From Bacillus sp. FJAT-49736 (GTDB taxonomy: Bacteria; Bacillota; Bacilli; Bacillales; Bacillaceae_C): 64,000 nucleotides of DNA. Below the pieces are notes generated by a model that saw only the letters and a list, made by a program, of their open reading frames with translations, made no database searches and was not told the DNA's origin. The stretch's first letter is position 1; every line of letters begins with the position of its first letter. This document shows, piece after piece, positions 16,831-26,872 of the stretch. The stretch covers positions 62,001-126,000 of the forward strand of contig NZ_JAGYPI010000005.1 in the NCBI RefSeq assembly GCF_018343615.1, in the 5' to 3' direction. Position numbers and translations under genes: made by a program.

Positions 16831-17985
16831 CTACTCTGCTATTCTCTCAATAATCGTCGCATTTGCCATGCCATAACCTTCACACATTGTCTGCAAACCG
16901 TATCTTCCGCCCGTTCGCTCGAGTTCATGTAGCATAGTTACCATAAGCCGAGCACCGCTGCCCCCTAATGGATGTCCTAATGCAATAGCTCCTCCGTTAG
17001 GGTTAAGCTTTCTAGGATCTGCTCCCGTCTCTTTTAACCATGCTAGCGGAATAGATGCAAAGGCTTCATTCACCTCGAAAGAATCTATATCATCTATCGT
17101 AAGTCCTGCTTTTTTCAAGGCCTTTTCTGTTGCAGCAATCGGTCCAGTCAACATTAGGGTAGGGTCCGAACCGATAACAACACGAGTATGTATCCGAAAT
17201 TTAGGCTTGTAACCAAGCTCCATCGCCTTTGAACTCGACATAAGTAATAAGGCAGCCGCACCATCACTAATTTGACTAGAATTCCCTGCATGGATAACTC
17301 CATTTTCCTGAAAGGCTGGTTTTAATTTTCCTAATGCTTCAAGGCTTGAATCCTTTCGCGGACCTGAGTCCTCTTTAAAGATTACGTGGCTCCCATCCTC
17401 TAGTTGTACTTCAAGGGGCATTATTTCCTTTGAAAAATAACCACTATCTTGAGCTTGCACTGCCTTTTGGTGGCTTTCTAATGAAAAGCGGTCCAATTCC
17501 TCTCGTGTAAAACCATATTTTTCGGCGATTCTTTCTGCTGATTGGCCTTGATGAATGATTTCATATTGTTCCTTCAGTCGATCGCTATAAGGTACACCTT
17601 GATAGCTGGAACCAATCGGTATACGGGACATATTCTCCACCCCGCCAGCTACTACAATATCCATGTCTCCTGCAAGAATAGCTTGTGAGGCAAAATGAAT
17701 TGCCTGTTGGCTAGAGCCGCATTGGCGATCAATCGTTACTCCCGGCACCTCTATTGGATATCCGGCAATTAAAGCTGCAAGTCTTGCAATATCACCTGAT
17801 TGCTCCCCAATTTGTGATACACATCCAAGTATTACATCCTCGATGAAGGATGGATTCAGTCCTGCTCGTTTTACAAGCTCTTTTAGTACTGCTCCTGCCA
17901 AATCATCAGGACGAAAATCCTTTAGATATCCATTTCGTTTTCCGACAGCGGTCCGCACTGCTTCTACTATGACAACATCCCTCAT
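16831..17985 (-). CDS. Acetyl-CoA acetyltransferase/3-ketoacyl-CoA thiolase
   Basis: A 384-residue thiolase. The nucleophilic Cys lies in IDRQCGSSQQAIH (C89 from the chosen start), the GHP motif in NPNGGAIALGHPLGGSGAR, and the second catalytic Cys in MCEGYGMANA. The enzyme cleaves 3-ketoacyl-CoA to acetyl-CoA or runs the reverse condensation. It is 18 bp downstream of an acyl-CoA dehydrogenase on the same strand, indicating a fatty-acid or related beta-oxidation pair. I start at the ATG at 17985, 9 nt after AGGAAAGG; an ATG at 17994 is too close to that site. The position before GMANA is E-G-Y, where most thiolases have G-G-G/Q; this variant is common in the FadA-like branch. Confidence 0.9.
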   Translation of the reverse strand: MRDVVIVEAVRTAVGKRNGYLKDFRPDDLAGAVLKELVKRAGLNPSFIEDVILGCVSQIGEQSGDIARLAALIAGYPIEVPGVTIDRQCGSSQQAIHFASQAILAGDMDIVVAGGVENMSRIPIGSSYQGVPYSDRLKEQYEIIHQGQSAERIAEKYGFTREELDRFSLESHQKAVQAQDSGYFSKEIMPLEVQLEDGSHVIFKEDSGPRKDSSLEALGKLKPAFQENGVIHAGNSSQISDGAAALLLMSSSKAMELGYKPKFRIHTRVVIGSDPTLMLTGPIAATEKALKKAGLTIDDIDSFEVNEAFASIPLAWLKETGADPRKLNPNGGAIALGHPLGGSGARLMVTMLHELERTGGRYGLQTMCEGYGMANATIIERIAE

Positions 17986-18003
17986 GACATTCATCCTTTC
18001 CTA

Positions 18004-19149
18004 TTAAAGGCCCATGCTTTTTGCAATGATTGTTTTCATAATTTCATTTGTTCCGGCGTAAATGCTGGCAACCGGTATATCGCGATAGCGTCTCGCAATC
18101 TCGTATTCTTCCATATAACCGTAACCGCCATGTAATTGCATACATTCTGTTGCGATTTTCCTTGCTATATCAGTTAATTTCCATTTAGCCATGGAAACCT
18201 TTGTCACAATATTTTCTCCATGCAGATGATCGGCTATCAGTTGGTCCAAAAAGCTCCGCCCCATTTCAATCTCCGTAGCCATTTCTACGATTTTGAACTG
18301 GGTATTTTGAAAGGAGCTAATCGGCTGTCCAAACGCTTGCCTGCTCTGCACATATTCTATCGTCATTCGCAACATTTCTTCTGATGCAATTTGGGCTGCA
18401 ATCGCCACAATCAGCCTTTCCTGCTGTAGTTTTTCCATTAAGTAAACAAAACCTTTTCCTTCCTCACCTAACAGATTTTCCTTTGAAACCTTGCAATCTT
18501 CAAAAATCAGCTCTGCTGTATCCTGCGCATGCAGCCCAACCTTATCCAGTTTTCTTCCCCGAATAAAACCAGGTGTATCTCGTTCTACTACAAGGAGACT
18601 AATACCTCTATGTTTTGGAACAGCCAGGGGATTCGTTTTACACGCAACTACTACTAAGTCTGCGTGAATTCCATTTGTAATAAACGTCTTTTGTCCATTT
18701 AAAAGATAATAATCCCCTTCAAGCTTGGCTGTCGTCTGAATATTAGAAAGGTCTGATCCAGTGCCAGGCTCCGTCATAGCTATTGCTGTAATAATTTCCC
18801 CTGTTGCACATTTTGGCAGCCATTTTTGCTTCTGCTCCTCTGTACCATAAGAATGTACATAGGGAACTACAATATCATTATGCAGCCCAATGCCAATCAT
18901 GCTTGATCCTACCCGTTCCAGTTCTTCATTTATTACTACGGAAAAGCCCCAATCAGCACCAAAGCCCCCGTACTTTTCATCAACATCCGGACAAAGAAAC
19001 CCCTGCTCTCCCATCTTTCTCCAAAAGCTCCGCGGAATCATGCGGTCCCTTTCCCATTTTTCGTAATATGGGTAAGCCTCCTTCTCCAAGAATTTCCGCA
19101 ATGATTTTCGAAAAATATCATGGTCTTCTGTTAAATAAGGATGAGTCAT
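18004..19149 (-). CDS. Acyl-CoA dehydrogenase
   Basis: A 381-residue flavoprotein. The FAD/acyl-CoA signatures AIAMTEPGTGSDL and GIHADLVVVACKT are in the middle domain. The C-terminal helical domain has RQAFGQPISSFQNTQF, QLHGGYGYMEEYEIARRYRD and the catalytic base in YAGTNEIMKTIIAK. It oxidises acyl-CoA to trans-2-enoyl-CoA, passing electrons to ETF. Chain length or branching preference cannot be read here. RBS AGGAGAG lies 7 nt from the ATG. It is the first gene of a two-gene unit with the thiolase. Confidence 0.9.
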   Translation of the reverse strand: MTHPYLTEDHDIFRKSLRKFLEKEAYPYYEKWERDRMIPRSFWRKMGEQGFLCPDVDEKYGGFGADWGFSVVINEELERVGSSMIGIGLHNDIVVPYVHSYGTEEQKQKWLPKCATGEIITAIAMTEPGTGSDLSNIQTTAKLEGDYYLLNGQKTFITNGIHADLVVVACKTNPLAVPKHRGISLLVVERDTPGFIRGRKLDKVGLHAQDTAELIFEDCKVSKENLLGEEGKGFVYLMEKLQQERLIVAIAAQIASEEMLRMTIEYVQSRQAFGQPISSFQNTQFKIVEMATEIEMGRSFLDQLIADHLHGENIVTKVSMAKWKLTDIARKIATECMQLHGGYGYMEEYEIARRYRDIPVASIYAGTNEIMKTIIAKSMGL

Positions 19150-19224
19150 GTTGAATCTCTCCTAATCGATTAATAACTAAGCACTCTTAATAATTCCCTT
19201 ATAAAAAGAATATGCAAAAGAAAT

Positions 19225-21354
19225 CTAAATTTCCCCATATAAAACAGGTAATTTTAGATGGCTAGGATACTTCTTATCATGATAAATGCTTTGGGTTACA
19301 ATGACTGACTCTGTTTCTTCATACGGATTAGCTCCGGTATTTGTATTTGGAAAGGCTACAAATTTGCTGGAGGATGTAATCGAAAAACGAATCCGATGCC
19401 CTTTCCGAAAAGTATGCGCAAGATTTTGCATGAATATGGAGTACTTTTCTATTTTTCCTGGAACGAGCAATTCAGGTGTATCGTACCCATTCCGATATTT
19501 TGCCCGCATTATGTAATTGGATAACAAATAGGAATTGCCTTTTTCATCTACATCACTTAAAGAGACAACCCAATCTGTATCAAGCCCGCTACTTGCGGCG
19601 TATATTTCTGCAGAAAGCTCTCCCGCAATACCTATATCCCCCTGCAATACATCACTCGTATAAACAAGAATGTCATTTCTCAATTCATGCTTTCGGAGAT
19701 TCTCCGGTTCCCTTTCCCCGCTAAAATGAAATGGTTCATCTGGATTATAAATAAAGGAATCATTAGGCGAAATTTCATCCGCTTCACGCTGCAAAGCACC
19801 ATTCCCATTACTTGAGTTTGCATATCCATTACTACCTAGGTAAAAGTTCGTAACAGTTGCTTCACTTGGCGTCCAATCAGCGGAAGTTTTCCACTTGTTT
19901 TCTCCTACAAGGTAGTACGTTGCCCTCGGTTCCTCGTCAATTCCATTGGGGATATTTTTAAGAAAGCGATCGAACCATTGCAATATTTTCACATCATAAT
20001 CATATACAACAGAGTCATTGCTAAAGCTTACCCCTTGAAAATCCCTAGCTCGATTCGGATTATGCTCCCATGGCCCTAGCCAAATTTTCCGATTAGGAAC
20101 ATCATGGTCGGTCAACATACGCCACGTTTCCGATACACCAGGACTATCGCCATCATACCAGCCGGAAATCACAAACATTGGTGCCTTTACATTACTTCCC
20201 CGCTCAGAAAAGGTACAATTTTTCCAGAAATCATCATATTCCGGATGCTGACTCCACAGAGTCCAAGGCCCTGATTCCCTGCCAATTATTTTCTGAGGTA
20301 TCTTTTTGATCGGCCTAGCATCCACCGCTTCTTCTACGCTTACAGTTAACCCAGCAAAAATATCAAAATCGGTACGGGTGCCAACAGACTGGGCGAGGGT
20401 CCAGCTTAGCAGTGGCCAAGAACAAACGGTTCCCCCTCTTCTCACCGTATCAACAAATGGAGAGCCAACATTTACTTCATCTACAACCGCTTTTAAATTG
20501 GGATGTCCGCTTGTGGCAGCCGCAACAACAACATATCCTAAATAGGAAGCTCCCCACATGCCAACGTTCCCATCTGACCATTCTTGTGAAATAATCCAAT
20601 CAATGGTGTCATATCCATCATCTCTTTCATAATAAAAGGGAACCAATTCTCCTTCTGAATCCGCCCTGCCTCTTACATCCTGGGATACAACGGCGTATCC
20701 CTTATTCACCCATTTGATAAGAGACTCCTTTTTCCGATTCCGATCATAACAACTCCTCACTAAAACCGTTGGTACCTTTTGACCCTTCTCCATCCCCTCC
20801 GGTAAAAATACATCCGTAGCTAATTTAACACCATCTCTCATCGGGATTAAATAGGTCCCTAGATCATTGATGCCATATTCTGATTTAGAAAGAAGCGGAT
20901 CATCATATACCACAAGTGGAGTAAGCTTTTCATAGCCTTCCCTCACAATGACCTCCATTCCATTGCGATTTGGGCAGACAAAAGCAATCACTTCCCCTTC
21001 CACGGTGACTATATCTAGAGCCGTATCATTTCGATAAGCCCAAACTTGTGAAGTAAGGTGTTTTCCATCAACCTCGGCTTGATACTGCAGATGCTTTTGA
21101 TAATAATCGCCATTTTCGAGGTACACCTCATTCTCTGTCCATTTTTGATTGGAATACACGGAAAGATTTTCATGGATTTTGTGGAAAGGAATATTTGCCT
21201 TTATATCTGCCGCAAGGACATTTTCCTGCATTTGTGTTCTCCTGCGGCTATCAACTTTGCTATGCATAATTTGTTTTTCTTTAAATTGGATTTTCCCTTC
21301 ATATACTCCAGCGCAATAATAATGGAAAATAGTTTGATTTAAATAACTGTTCAT
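19225..21354 (-). CDS. CocE/NonD family hydrolase (X-Pro dipeptidyl-peptidase S15-like)
   Basis: A 709-residue serine hydrolase. Residues 1-150 are an extra N-terminal beta-rich region not typical of minimal CocE enzymes (about 550-600 residues). The alpha/beta hydrolase core runs from about 165 (GTYLIPMRDGVKLATDVFLPEG), with the nucleophile in MWGASYLGYV, the catalytic Asp in ISGWYDGDS and the His in LGPWEHNPNR. The C-terminal jelly-roll ends with GHRIRFSITSSSKFVAFPNTNTGANP in outline. Family members cleave acyl esters or amides, or X-Pro dipeptides. No signal peptide is evident. The ATG is preceded by GGGGAGAGG. A MITE-like element lies directly upstream. Confidence 0.85.
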   Translation of the reverse strand: MNSYLNQTIFHYYCAGVYEGKIQFKEKQIMHSKVDSRRRTQMQENVLAADIKANIPFHKIHENLSVYSNQKWTENEVYLENGDYYQKHLQYQAEVDGKHLTSQVWAYRNDTALDIVTVEGEVIAFVCPNRNGMEVIVREGYEKLTPLVVYDDPLLSKSEYGINDLGTYLIPMRDGVKLATDVFLPEGMEKGQKVPTVLVRSCYDRNRKKESLIKWVNKGYAVVSQDVRGRADSEGELVPFYYERDDGYDTIDWIISQEWSDGNVGMWGASYLGYVVVAAATSGHPNLKAVVDEVNVGSPFVDTVRRGGTVCSWPLLSWTLAQSVGTRTDFDIFAGLTVSVEEAVDARPIKKIPQKIIGRESGPWTLWSQHPEYDDFWKNCTFSERGSNVKAPMFVISGWYDGDSPGVSETWRMLTDHDVPNRKIWLGPWEHNPNRARDFQGVSFSNDSVVYDYDVKILQWFDRFLKNIPNGIDEEPRATYYLVGENKWKTSADWTPSEATVTNFYLGSNGYANSSNGNGALQREADEISPNDSFIYNPDEPFHFSGEREPENLRKHELRNDILVYTSDVLQGDIGIAGELSAEIYAASSGLDTDWVVSLSDVDEKGNSYLLSNYIMRAKYRNGYDTPELLVPGKIEKYSIFMQNLAHTFRKGHRIRFSITSSSKFVAFPNTNTGANPYEETESVIVTQSIYHDKKYPSHLKLPVLYGEI

Positions 21355-21377
21355 AACGCCTCTCCCCTTTTACAATA

Positions 21378-21537
21378 GGCTGTTTTCGTCTAGATTGTTG
21401 TTTTTCATAAATTATTATAAATCCTTATATAGTCTTACCTTGGGGCATCTTTTCTTAAGAAATCTATTCACACATTACCTAAAATTAGGTTGCAGCAAAG
21501 GTTATAGTTCGAAAAAACAAATTTCAAGAAAAGAGCC
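21378..21537. repeat. MITE-like dispersed element, copy A
   Basis: A 160-bp noncoding element with imperfect terminal inverted repeats, GGCTGTTTTC at 21378-21387 and GAAAAGAGCC at 21528-21537. Internal landmarks are TTGTTGTTTTTCAT, TATAGTCTTA, GGCATCTTTTCTTAAGA and GCAGCAAAGGTT. The same blocks occur in order at 24666-24806 and 33359-33517. It fills the gap between two minus-strand genes, ending at the stop codon of the downstream-numbered one. Confidence 0.75.
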
Positions 21538-22512
21538 TTACATCGGAATTACGGTCCCCTTTTTTTGTTTGACAGCTTCTTGATAGATAAAATTAGCTGC
21601 AGCCAAATCCTCTATAGCTAATCCAAGTGATTCAAAAATAGTAATTTCCGAATTGGATTGCCGACCAGGGACTTTTCTAGTCAAAACTTCACCAAGTTCC
21701 CCTATAATATGATTTGGACCGATTTTCCCTTCTTTAAGTGGGATAAGATAATCTCCGGACTCATTAACAGCCGATTCCACTCTATCAACATAGAACAGCG
21801 ATCTTTTCACAATGTCTGAGTCTAATTCCCGATCTGTTGCTTTACAAGCACCTACTGCATTGATATGGGCTCCTTCTTTTACCCACTCCCTATGTAAAAT
21901 TGGTTCTGTCGCTGCAGTTAATGTACATATAATATCCGCTTCACACACAGCATCTTCTGCTTCTTCAAAAACTTGAATCGGAATAGAAATTCTTCGTTCC
22001 ATTTCCTCTTTAAATACTGTTGCTTTTTCTACATTTCTGCTCCAAATATGTACCTTTGTAATTGGACGAACTGCAGCAATTGCCTCTAAATGAGTTCTCG
22101 CTTGTTCACCCGAACCTAATAAACTGAGAATCTTGGAATCCTTTGTTGATAATACTTTTGTTGCAACCGCACTTACTGCAGCGGTTCGAAGTGCTGTAAT
22201 CTTCGTGCCGTCGATAATCGCTTTTATACTCCCATCATTAGCATCATTTAATAGAACCACCCCTTGATGAGAAGGCAAACCCTGCTTATGGTTTTTAGGA
22301 TAAATAGTAATCACCTTCGCCCCTATTACTTCTTCTCTGCGCAAATATCCCGGCATGAGACCCATTAAATTTTCCTGTTCGATCGGTATAACCGACCGCA
22401 GGTGCTGTATTGCTTCTCCTGCAGCTAAATCCTTTAGTACATTTTCTATTACCTTAATACAAGTATCCATTGGCAATAACTCTTCGACTTGATTTTGATT
22501 AATGACAATCAT
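21538..22512 (-). CDS. Ornithine cyclodeaminase/mu-crystallin family oxidoreductase
   Basis: A 324-residue NAD(P)-binding protein. Visible motifs are the substrate-site arginine and lysine region MPGYLRREEVIGAKVITIYPKN in outline, THHEG-like GLPSHQGVVLLND, GTKITALRTAAVSAVAT and the Rossmann loop LLGSGEQARTHLEAI. Family members deaminate ornithine to proline or reduce cyclic imines or act as alanine dehydrogenases, so the exact reaction is not assignable. I start at the ATG at 22512 (MIVINQNQVEELL) with CGGAG 8 nt upstream; a 44-residue extension in the same frame has no family support. Confidence 0.85.
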   Translation of the reverse strand: MIVINQNQVEELLPMDTCIKVIENVLKDLAAGEAIQHLRSVIPIEQENLMGLMPGYLRREEVIGAKVITIYPKNHKQGLPSHQGVVLLNDANDGSIKAIIDGTKITALRTAAVSAVATKVLSTKDSKILSLLGSGEQARTHLEAIAAVRPITKVHIWSRNVEKATVFKEEMERRISIPIQVFEEAEDAVCEADIICTLTAATEPILHREWVKEGAHINAVGACKATDRELDSDIVKRSLFYVDRVESAVNESGDYLIPLKEGKIGPNHIIGELGEVLTRKVPGRQSNSEITIFESLGLAIEDLAAANFIYQEAVKQKKGTVIPM

Positions 22513-22822
22513 GACATCACTCCGGCAAATTCGTGTAATTAGGGTTATTTTATACGCACATGTGAGAAAATTCAAACATTTTATTTTCCCGTAAGGTACC
22601 GTTTCCAGGAGAAATAGATAAATGATTAGTGTAAATGGACACAAGGTTCGTTATGTGTAACAAGATGTGTTATTTCCTTATGTTTGCCGACAGGGTTCCG
22701 TTATTCAGTAAAAATACGGTGAATTCCCTATGAATTTTAGTAGATAACGTACTCTGGTCCGCTTAGCCATGAAAATCAGGTTATTTATACAAAATAGCAG
22801 ATTCTATGTCCTCCTAAGACAA

Positions 22823-22858
22823 AACAACGCTCAAAGCATTATTTGCTTGAGCGTTGTT
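22823..22858 (-). terminator. Terminator after the threonine aldolase gene
   Basis: A perfect 12-bp stem AACAACGCTCAA/TTGAGCGTTGTT (22823-22834 with 22847-22858) followed by TTGT on the minus strand. The rest of the 374-bp gap 22513-22886 shows no gene. Confidence 0.75.
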
Positions 22859-22886
22859 TCACATAAGTACCCTGTATTCATATGTT

Positions 22887-23984
22887 TCACTTCATACTAA
22901 TTATTTTTTCATTTAAGAGATCAAATACTTTCCTAAGTGTATCTTTCGGGACTTTTTCGTATTGATCCCCAATACTTACCTCAAAATAACAGGACGTTTC
23001 ACCCGTTTCCCGTAAATAACTAGTTAAACCAACACCTGTTTCATTATATATTTCTATTAAAATTGGCTCGAGTTGTTCTTTTGCTACGTTAAAATGAGCA
23101 TGGAACATATTCGATACCGGCACCATTGGCTTTGTCTCCACAGAATTGCACTGATTATAAAACGCAGCAAGCTCCTTCGCATCATTATAGTATTGCTCCA
23201 TTTTAGGAATCCTCTGATTGAAATAATAATCGGAGCTTATAATATAAGGATATAGGCTAATTAGATCTCCACCGTGACGTCTTTTCCAAACCTTCGATTT
23301 CTCGGTAAAATCCTTATCGCCGGCCAGGATTGCTCCTGCGATTCCCCCAATTCCTTTATAGAAGGAAACATACACGCTATCAAACAAAGCGCAAACTTCT
23401 GCAGCTGTCTTTTGATAATAGGGGAGAATTTCAAAAAGCCGTGCACCATCTAGATGGAGCTTAATCCCTTTTTTACGGCAGTATGAGGAAATCGACAGCA
23501 GGGTATCATAACTAGGTAATTGCCCCCCAATTTCCCGTTGTGGCAACTCTAGTAACAAACAAGCAATCTTTTCATTGATGTTCACAACATCTTCTAATTC
23601 TATTACTCTATTTTTATCCGCGAGTAATATAGGCTCTATATGGTGTAATTCCTTCAGGCCGTCCTCCTCATGTATTTCCAAATGGCATAACGGATGATAA
23701 GCCACCTTTTTTAGCCCTTTCTCATCACACCAAATTCTTAATGCAATTTGTTGAGCCATTGTTCCACTCGGAAAAAATACAGCCGTTTCCTTTCCTAAAA
23801 ACGCTGCCATCTTCGCTTGAAAATCCTCGATTACAGCCCCCTTTCCATATATATCACTTTCAAGTGCTCCGTCTACTTCGGATAATAAGTCTTTCATCAC
23901 CTGAACATTTCTTTTTCCATTCCCGGCAACCTGAAAGTTTGTTCGTTTAAAAGCTTCTAGTAAAGAATTTTTTTCGCTCATCAT
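22887..23984 (-). CDS. Threonine aldolase family PLP enzyme (beta-eliminating lyase fold)
   Basis: A 365-residue fold-type I PLP enzyme. Motifs are AVFFPSGTMAQQIALRIW (cofactor phosphate loop), KLHLDGARLFE (Asp to the pyridine nitrogen) and the Schiff-base Lys in VYVSFYKGIGGIAGAIL. Low-specificity threonine aldolases split L-threonine to glycine and acetaldehyde; some relatives act on other beta-hydroxy amino acids. The start has AGGAG 5-8 nt before paired ATGs. No partner gene is evident. Confidence 0.85.
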   Translation of the reverse strand: MMSEKNSLLEAFKRTNFQVAGNGKRNVQVMKDLLSEVDGALESDIYGKGAVIEDFQAKMAAFLGKETAVFFPSGTMAQQIALRIWCDEKGLKKVAYHPLCHLEIHEEDGLKELHHIEPILLADKNRVIELEDVVNINEKIACLLLELPQREIGGQLPSYDTLLSISSYCRKKGIKLHLDGARLFEILPYYQKTAAEVCALFDSVYVSFYKGIGGIAGAILAGDKDFTEKSKVWKRRHGGDLISLYPYIISSDYYFNQRIPKMEQYYNDAKELAAFYNQCNSVETKPMVPVSNMFHAHFNVAKEQLEPILIEIYNETGVGLTSYLRETGETSCYFEVSIGDQYEKVPKDTLRKVFDLLNEKIISMK

Positions 23985-24036
23985 CCTGACTCCTATTCAA
24001 AATATTATCTATATATAGATAATAATGCATACGCGG

Positions 24037-24645
24037 TCACCAGTCTAATCGGTAGATTAAAAATCTCTCATTCGGATTTTGCTCAAATAAGTCTGGTAAT
24101 AATACCTCCTGTAATAAGGTAAAGGAGGTTTGGTTTTCTAAAAAATACACGTATTCATTTGACGGATAATATAAAATCAGATCGACCACCCGCTGCATCT
24201 TTTCTACAGATTGAAGTATATGGTTAACCACCTTCATAAATATTTGCACGGAAAACGGATTAAAGAAATAAAAGCGATTATCCCTGGGGTTTATTTCATA
24301 GTCTTCGGCAAGGCAACAATGAAAATGAATTTTATTCGATCCATGTAGATTCCTTTTCAAATAGCTCTCCCGATTAGCCATCGCATCGCGAATGAAACGC
24401 TCGTTCATTTCAATACCTGTCACTGCTGCATGAAAGAAATGGTGTATGTAAAAATTCAGCCTTCCTTTACCACAGCCGAAATCAACAATCCTATCCTTGC
24501 TTGTTAGCTCATATTCTTGAAATAAAGTCTCTAGAGCTTCATAAGGAGTAGGCTCATAACGATGATAATGCATAGACTTTAAAAACCCTTTTTGCTCTTC
24601 CCTTGTTTTTATATTCAATAGTGCATCAAAATATTTGTCCTTCAT
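24037..24645 (-). CDS. Class I SAM-dependent methyltransferase
   Basis: A 202-residue protein with the SAM-binding motif I RIVDFGCGKGRLNFYIHHFF (about 53-72), an acidic motif II (VTGIEMNERFIRDA) and, where an NPPF-type motif might be, FYFFNPFSVQIFM. The target is unknown. The ATG at 24645 has AAAGGAGAG 7 nt upstream. An in-frame ATG at 24699 lies inside the MITE-like element and is rejected. Confidence 0.75.
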   Translation of the reverse strand: MKDKYFDALLNIKTREEQKGFLKSMHYHRYEPTPYEALETLFQEYELTSKDRIVDFGCGKGRLNFYIHHFFHAAVTGIEMNERFIRDAMANRESYLKRNLHGSNKIHFHCCLAEDYEINPRDNRFYFFNPFSVQIFMKVVNHILQSVEKMQRVVDLILYYPSNEYVYFLENQTSFTLLQEVLLPDLFEQNPNERFLIYRLDW

Positions 24646-24665
24646 AAGGGGCTCTCCTTTTAAAA

Positions 24666-24806
24666 GGTCGTTTTCGTATTGATTATTGCTTTTCATCATT
24701 AGTTATAAAATCTAAGTAGGCTAGGTTTCATGGCATCTTTTCTTAATTCATTAGGATTATTGCCAAAGTTTCCTTATATATTAGCAACAAAGTTTAAAAA
24801 AAGAGC
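24666..24806. repeat. MITE-like dispersed element, copy B
   Basis: A 141-bp copy of the element at 21378-21537. It begins GGTCGTTTTC and ends AAAAAGAGC, with TTGCTTTTCATC, GGCATCTTTTCTTAA and TTAGCAACAAAGTTTAA inside. It lies immediately upstream of the methyltransferase gene. Confidence 0.7.
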
Positions 24807-24815
24807 TATTAAAAA

Positions 24816-24838
24816 GACACCCGAATAAATCGAGTGTC
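24816..24838 (-). terminator. Terminator of htpG
   Basis: GACAC-C-CG/CG-A-GTGTC stem with a T5 tract on the minus strand, 10 bp after the htpG stop. Confidence 0.7.
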
Positions 24839-24847
24839 ACATCATCT

Positions 24848-26725
24848 TCATACCATCACTTTACAAATATCGTTGGTAAACTCAACAGGGTCGCCGATTG
24901 GCAAGCCTTCAATTAATAATGCTTGATTATATAGTAGGTTTGTATACAATTTCAACTTATCTTTATCGTTTTCGAATGCATTCTTCAAGGATTGGAATAC
25001 ATCATGGTTAACGTTAATTTCCAGTACTTTCTCCGCTTTAACATTTTGGTTATTTGGCATCATATTGAGTACCTTTTCCATTTCAATAGACAACTCACCT
25101 TCAGCTGTCAAACAAACAGGATGGGATTTAAGTCGCTTAGAAACTTTTACATCCTTCACCTTTCCTGCTAAAGCTTCCTTCATAAAATCAAACAGCTCTT
25201 TGTTGTCCTTCTCTTCGGAATCTGCGCTGTCTTTGTTTTCTTCTTCAATACCAAGATCACCGCTGGATACTGATTTAAATTCCTTTTCCTTATAATTCAT
25301 CAGCATTTTTATCGCGAACTCATCGATATCGTCTGTAAGGTAAAGAATTTCATAACCTTTGTCCGCTACTAACTCCGTTTGCGGAAGCTTTTCAATTCTT
25401 TCAATAGATTCACCGGTAGCATAATAAATATATTTTTGCTCTTCCGGCATTCTGGATACATACTCATCTAATGTAACCAATTTCTTTTCTTTCGATGAAT
25501 AGAACATCAACAAATCCTGCAATACGTCTTTATCTTGGCCAAAATCATTGTATACACCGAATTTTAATTGTCTGCCAAAAGAGTTAAAGAAAACTTCATA
25601 TTTTTCGCGATTATTTTTAAGCAAACCTTCTAATTCGCGCTTAATTTTATTTTTAATGTTTTTTGCGATAAATTTTAATTGCTTATCCTGTTGCAGAATC
25701 TCCCTAGAGATGTTTAAGGATAGGTCTTCTGAATCCACCATACCCTTCACAAAACTGAAATAGTCCGGAAGCAGATCCGCGCACTTTTCCATAATTAAAA
25801 CACCGCTGGAATACAACTCTAATCCCTTTTCAAATTCCTTTGAATAGTAATCGAACGGAATATTCTCAGGGATAAAAAGAATCGCATTATAGCGCACTGT
25901 ACCGTCTACGCTAATATGAATATGTTTAAGCGGCTTATCAAATCCGTAACGCTTTTCTTGGTAGAAGTTTTCGTAATCCACGTCGGTTAACTCACTTTTA
26001 TTTTTTCTCCAAATCGGAACCATACTATTAATCACTTGTTCCTCTTTGTAATCCTCGAATTCGTTTTCACTGCCCTCTTTCGGTCTTCTGCCAGTAACCT
26101 CCATTTTGATCGGATAGCGAATGAAATCAGAGTATTTTTTAATGATGGATTTTAAACGATATTCTTCTAAATACTCGTCATAAGATTCATCTTCGGTATT
26201 TTCTTTTATTTTTAGAAAGATTTCAGTACCAACTGTTTCCTTTTCGCAAGGGTCAATGCTGTATCCGTCGGCTCCAGTTGACTCCCACTTGTACGCTACA
26301 TCACTTCCTAAGGCTTTGCTTATAACCGTAACAACATCCGCTACCATAAATGCAGAATAAAAACCAACTCCGAATTGACCGATGATATCATGGCCATCCT
26401 TTAATTCATTTTCATTTTTGAAAGCAAGGGAACCGCTTTTTGCAATGGTACCAAGATTATTTTCCAACTCTTCCTTCGTCATCCCGATGCCGGTATCGGA
26501 AATTTTCAATAATCGATTATTCTTATCTGCTTCGATTTTTATATAGTAATCATCTTTATTAAATGTTAATGAATCATCCGTCAATGCTTTGTAATAAATT
26601 TTATCGATTGCATCGCTGGAGTTAGAGATCAACTCTCGCAAAAATATTTCCTTTTGAGAATAAATAGAGTTAATCATCATTTCCAACAATCTTTTGGATT
26701 CGGCCTTAAATTCTTTTTTAGCCAT
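24848..26725 (-). CDS. htpG: Molecular chaperone HtpG (Hsp90)
   Basis: A 625-residue Hsp90. The N-terminal GHKL ATPase domain shows [28 protein letters not shown] and [16 protein letters not shown]. The middle domain shows the catalytic Arg loop region ([15 protein letters not shown]). The C-terminal dimerisation domain ends [13 protein letters not shown]. The length is normal for bacterial HtpG, without a eukaryotic charged linker. It is monocistronic: its own promoter with a perfect CIRCE element lies upstream and a terminator follows. The CIRCE implies HrcA control, unlike B. subtilis htpG. Confidence 0.97.
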   Translation of the reverse strand: MAKKEFKAESKRLLEMMINSIYSQKEIFLRELISNSSDAIDKIYYKALTDDSLTFNKDDYYIKIEADKNNRLLKISDTGIGMTKEELENNLGTIAKSGSLAFKNENELKDGHDIIGQFGVGFYSAFMVADVVTVISKALGSDVAYKWESTGADGYSIDPCEKETVGTEIFLKIKENTEDESYDEYLEEYRLKSIIKKYSDFIRYPIKMEVTGRRPKEGSENEFEDYKEEQVINSMVPIWRKNKSELTDVDYENFYQEKRYGFDKPLKHIHISVDGTVRYNAILFIPENIPFDYYSKEFEKGLELYSSGVLIMEKCADLLPDYFSFVKGMVDSEDLSLNISREILQQDKQLKFIAKNIKNKIKRELEGLLKNNREKYEVFFNSFGRQLKFGVYNDFGQDKDVLQDLLMFYSSKEKKLVTLDEYVSRMPEEQKYIYYATGESIERIEKLPQTELVADKGYEILYLTDDIDEFAIKMLMNYKEKEFKSVSSGDLGIEEENKDSADSEEKDNKELFDFMKEALAGKVKDVKVSKRLKSHPVCLTAEGELSIEMEKVLNMMPNNQNVKAEKVLEINVNHDVFQSLKNAFENDKDKLKLYTNLLYNQALLIEGLPIGDPVEFTNDICKVMV

Positions 26726-26777
26726 TATGATATCCCCTTTCGACTGTACATTTTTTACTAGAGTATATTCATAATTT

Positions 26778-26842
26778 TAGCACTCCCCCGCATTGAGTGC
26801 TAACAATTTATTTAATAACATATTATCTTAAAGTGTGTCAAT
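26778..26842 (-). promoter_or_regulatory. htpG promoter with perfect CIRCE operator
   Basis: TTAGCACTC (26778-26786), 9 nt, GAGTGCTAA (26796-26804) is an exact match to the HrcA operator CIRCE. Just upstream on the minus strand are -35 TTGACA (26842-26837) and a -10-like TATTAA (26818-26813), 18 nt apart, so the CIRCE sits at the start of the transcript. Confidence 0.9.
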
Positions 26843-26872
26843 CATTTACAAGTCTATCTGATTAGATAAACT

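Noticed and set aside
22513-22644. 44-residue N-terminal extension of the ornithine cyclodeaminase-like protein
   Set aside because: Hydrophobic and unlike the family; the ATG at 22512 gives the usual length.
24646-24699. Upstream start for the methyltransferase
   Set aside because: The extension lies in the MITE-like element, and the ATG at 24645 has a proper RBS.
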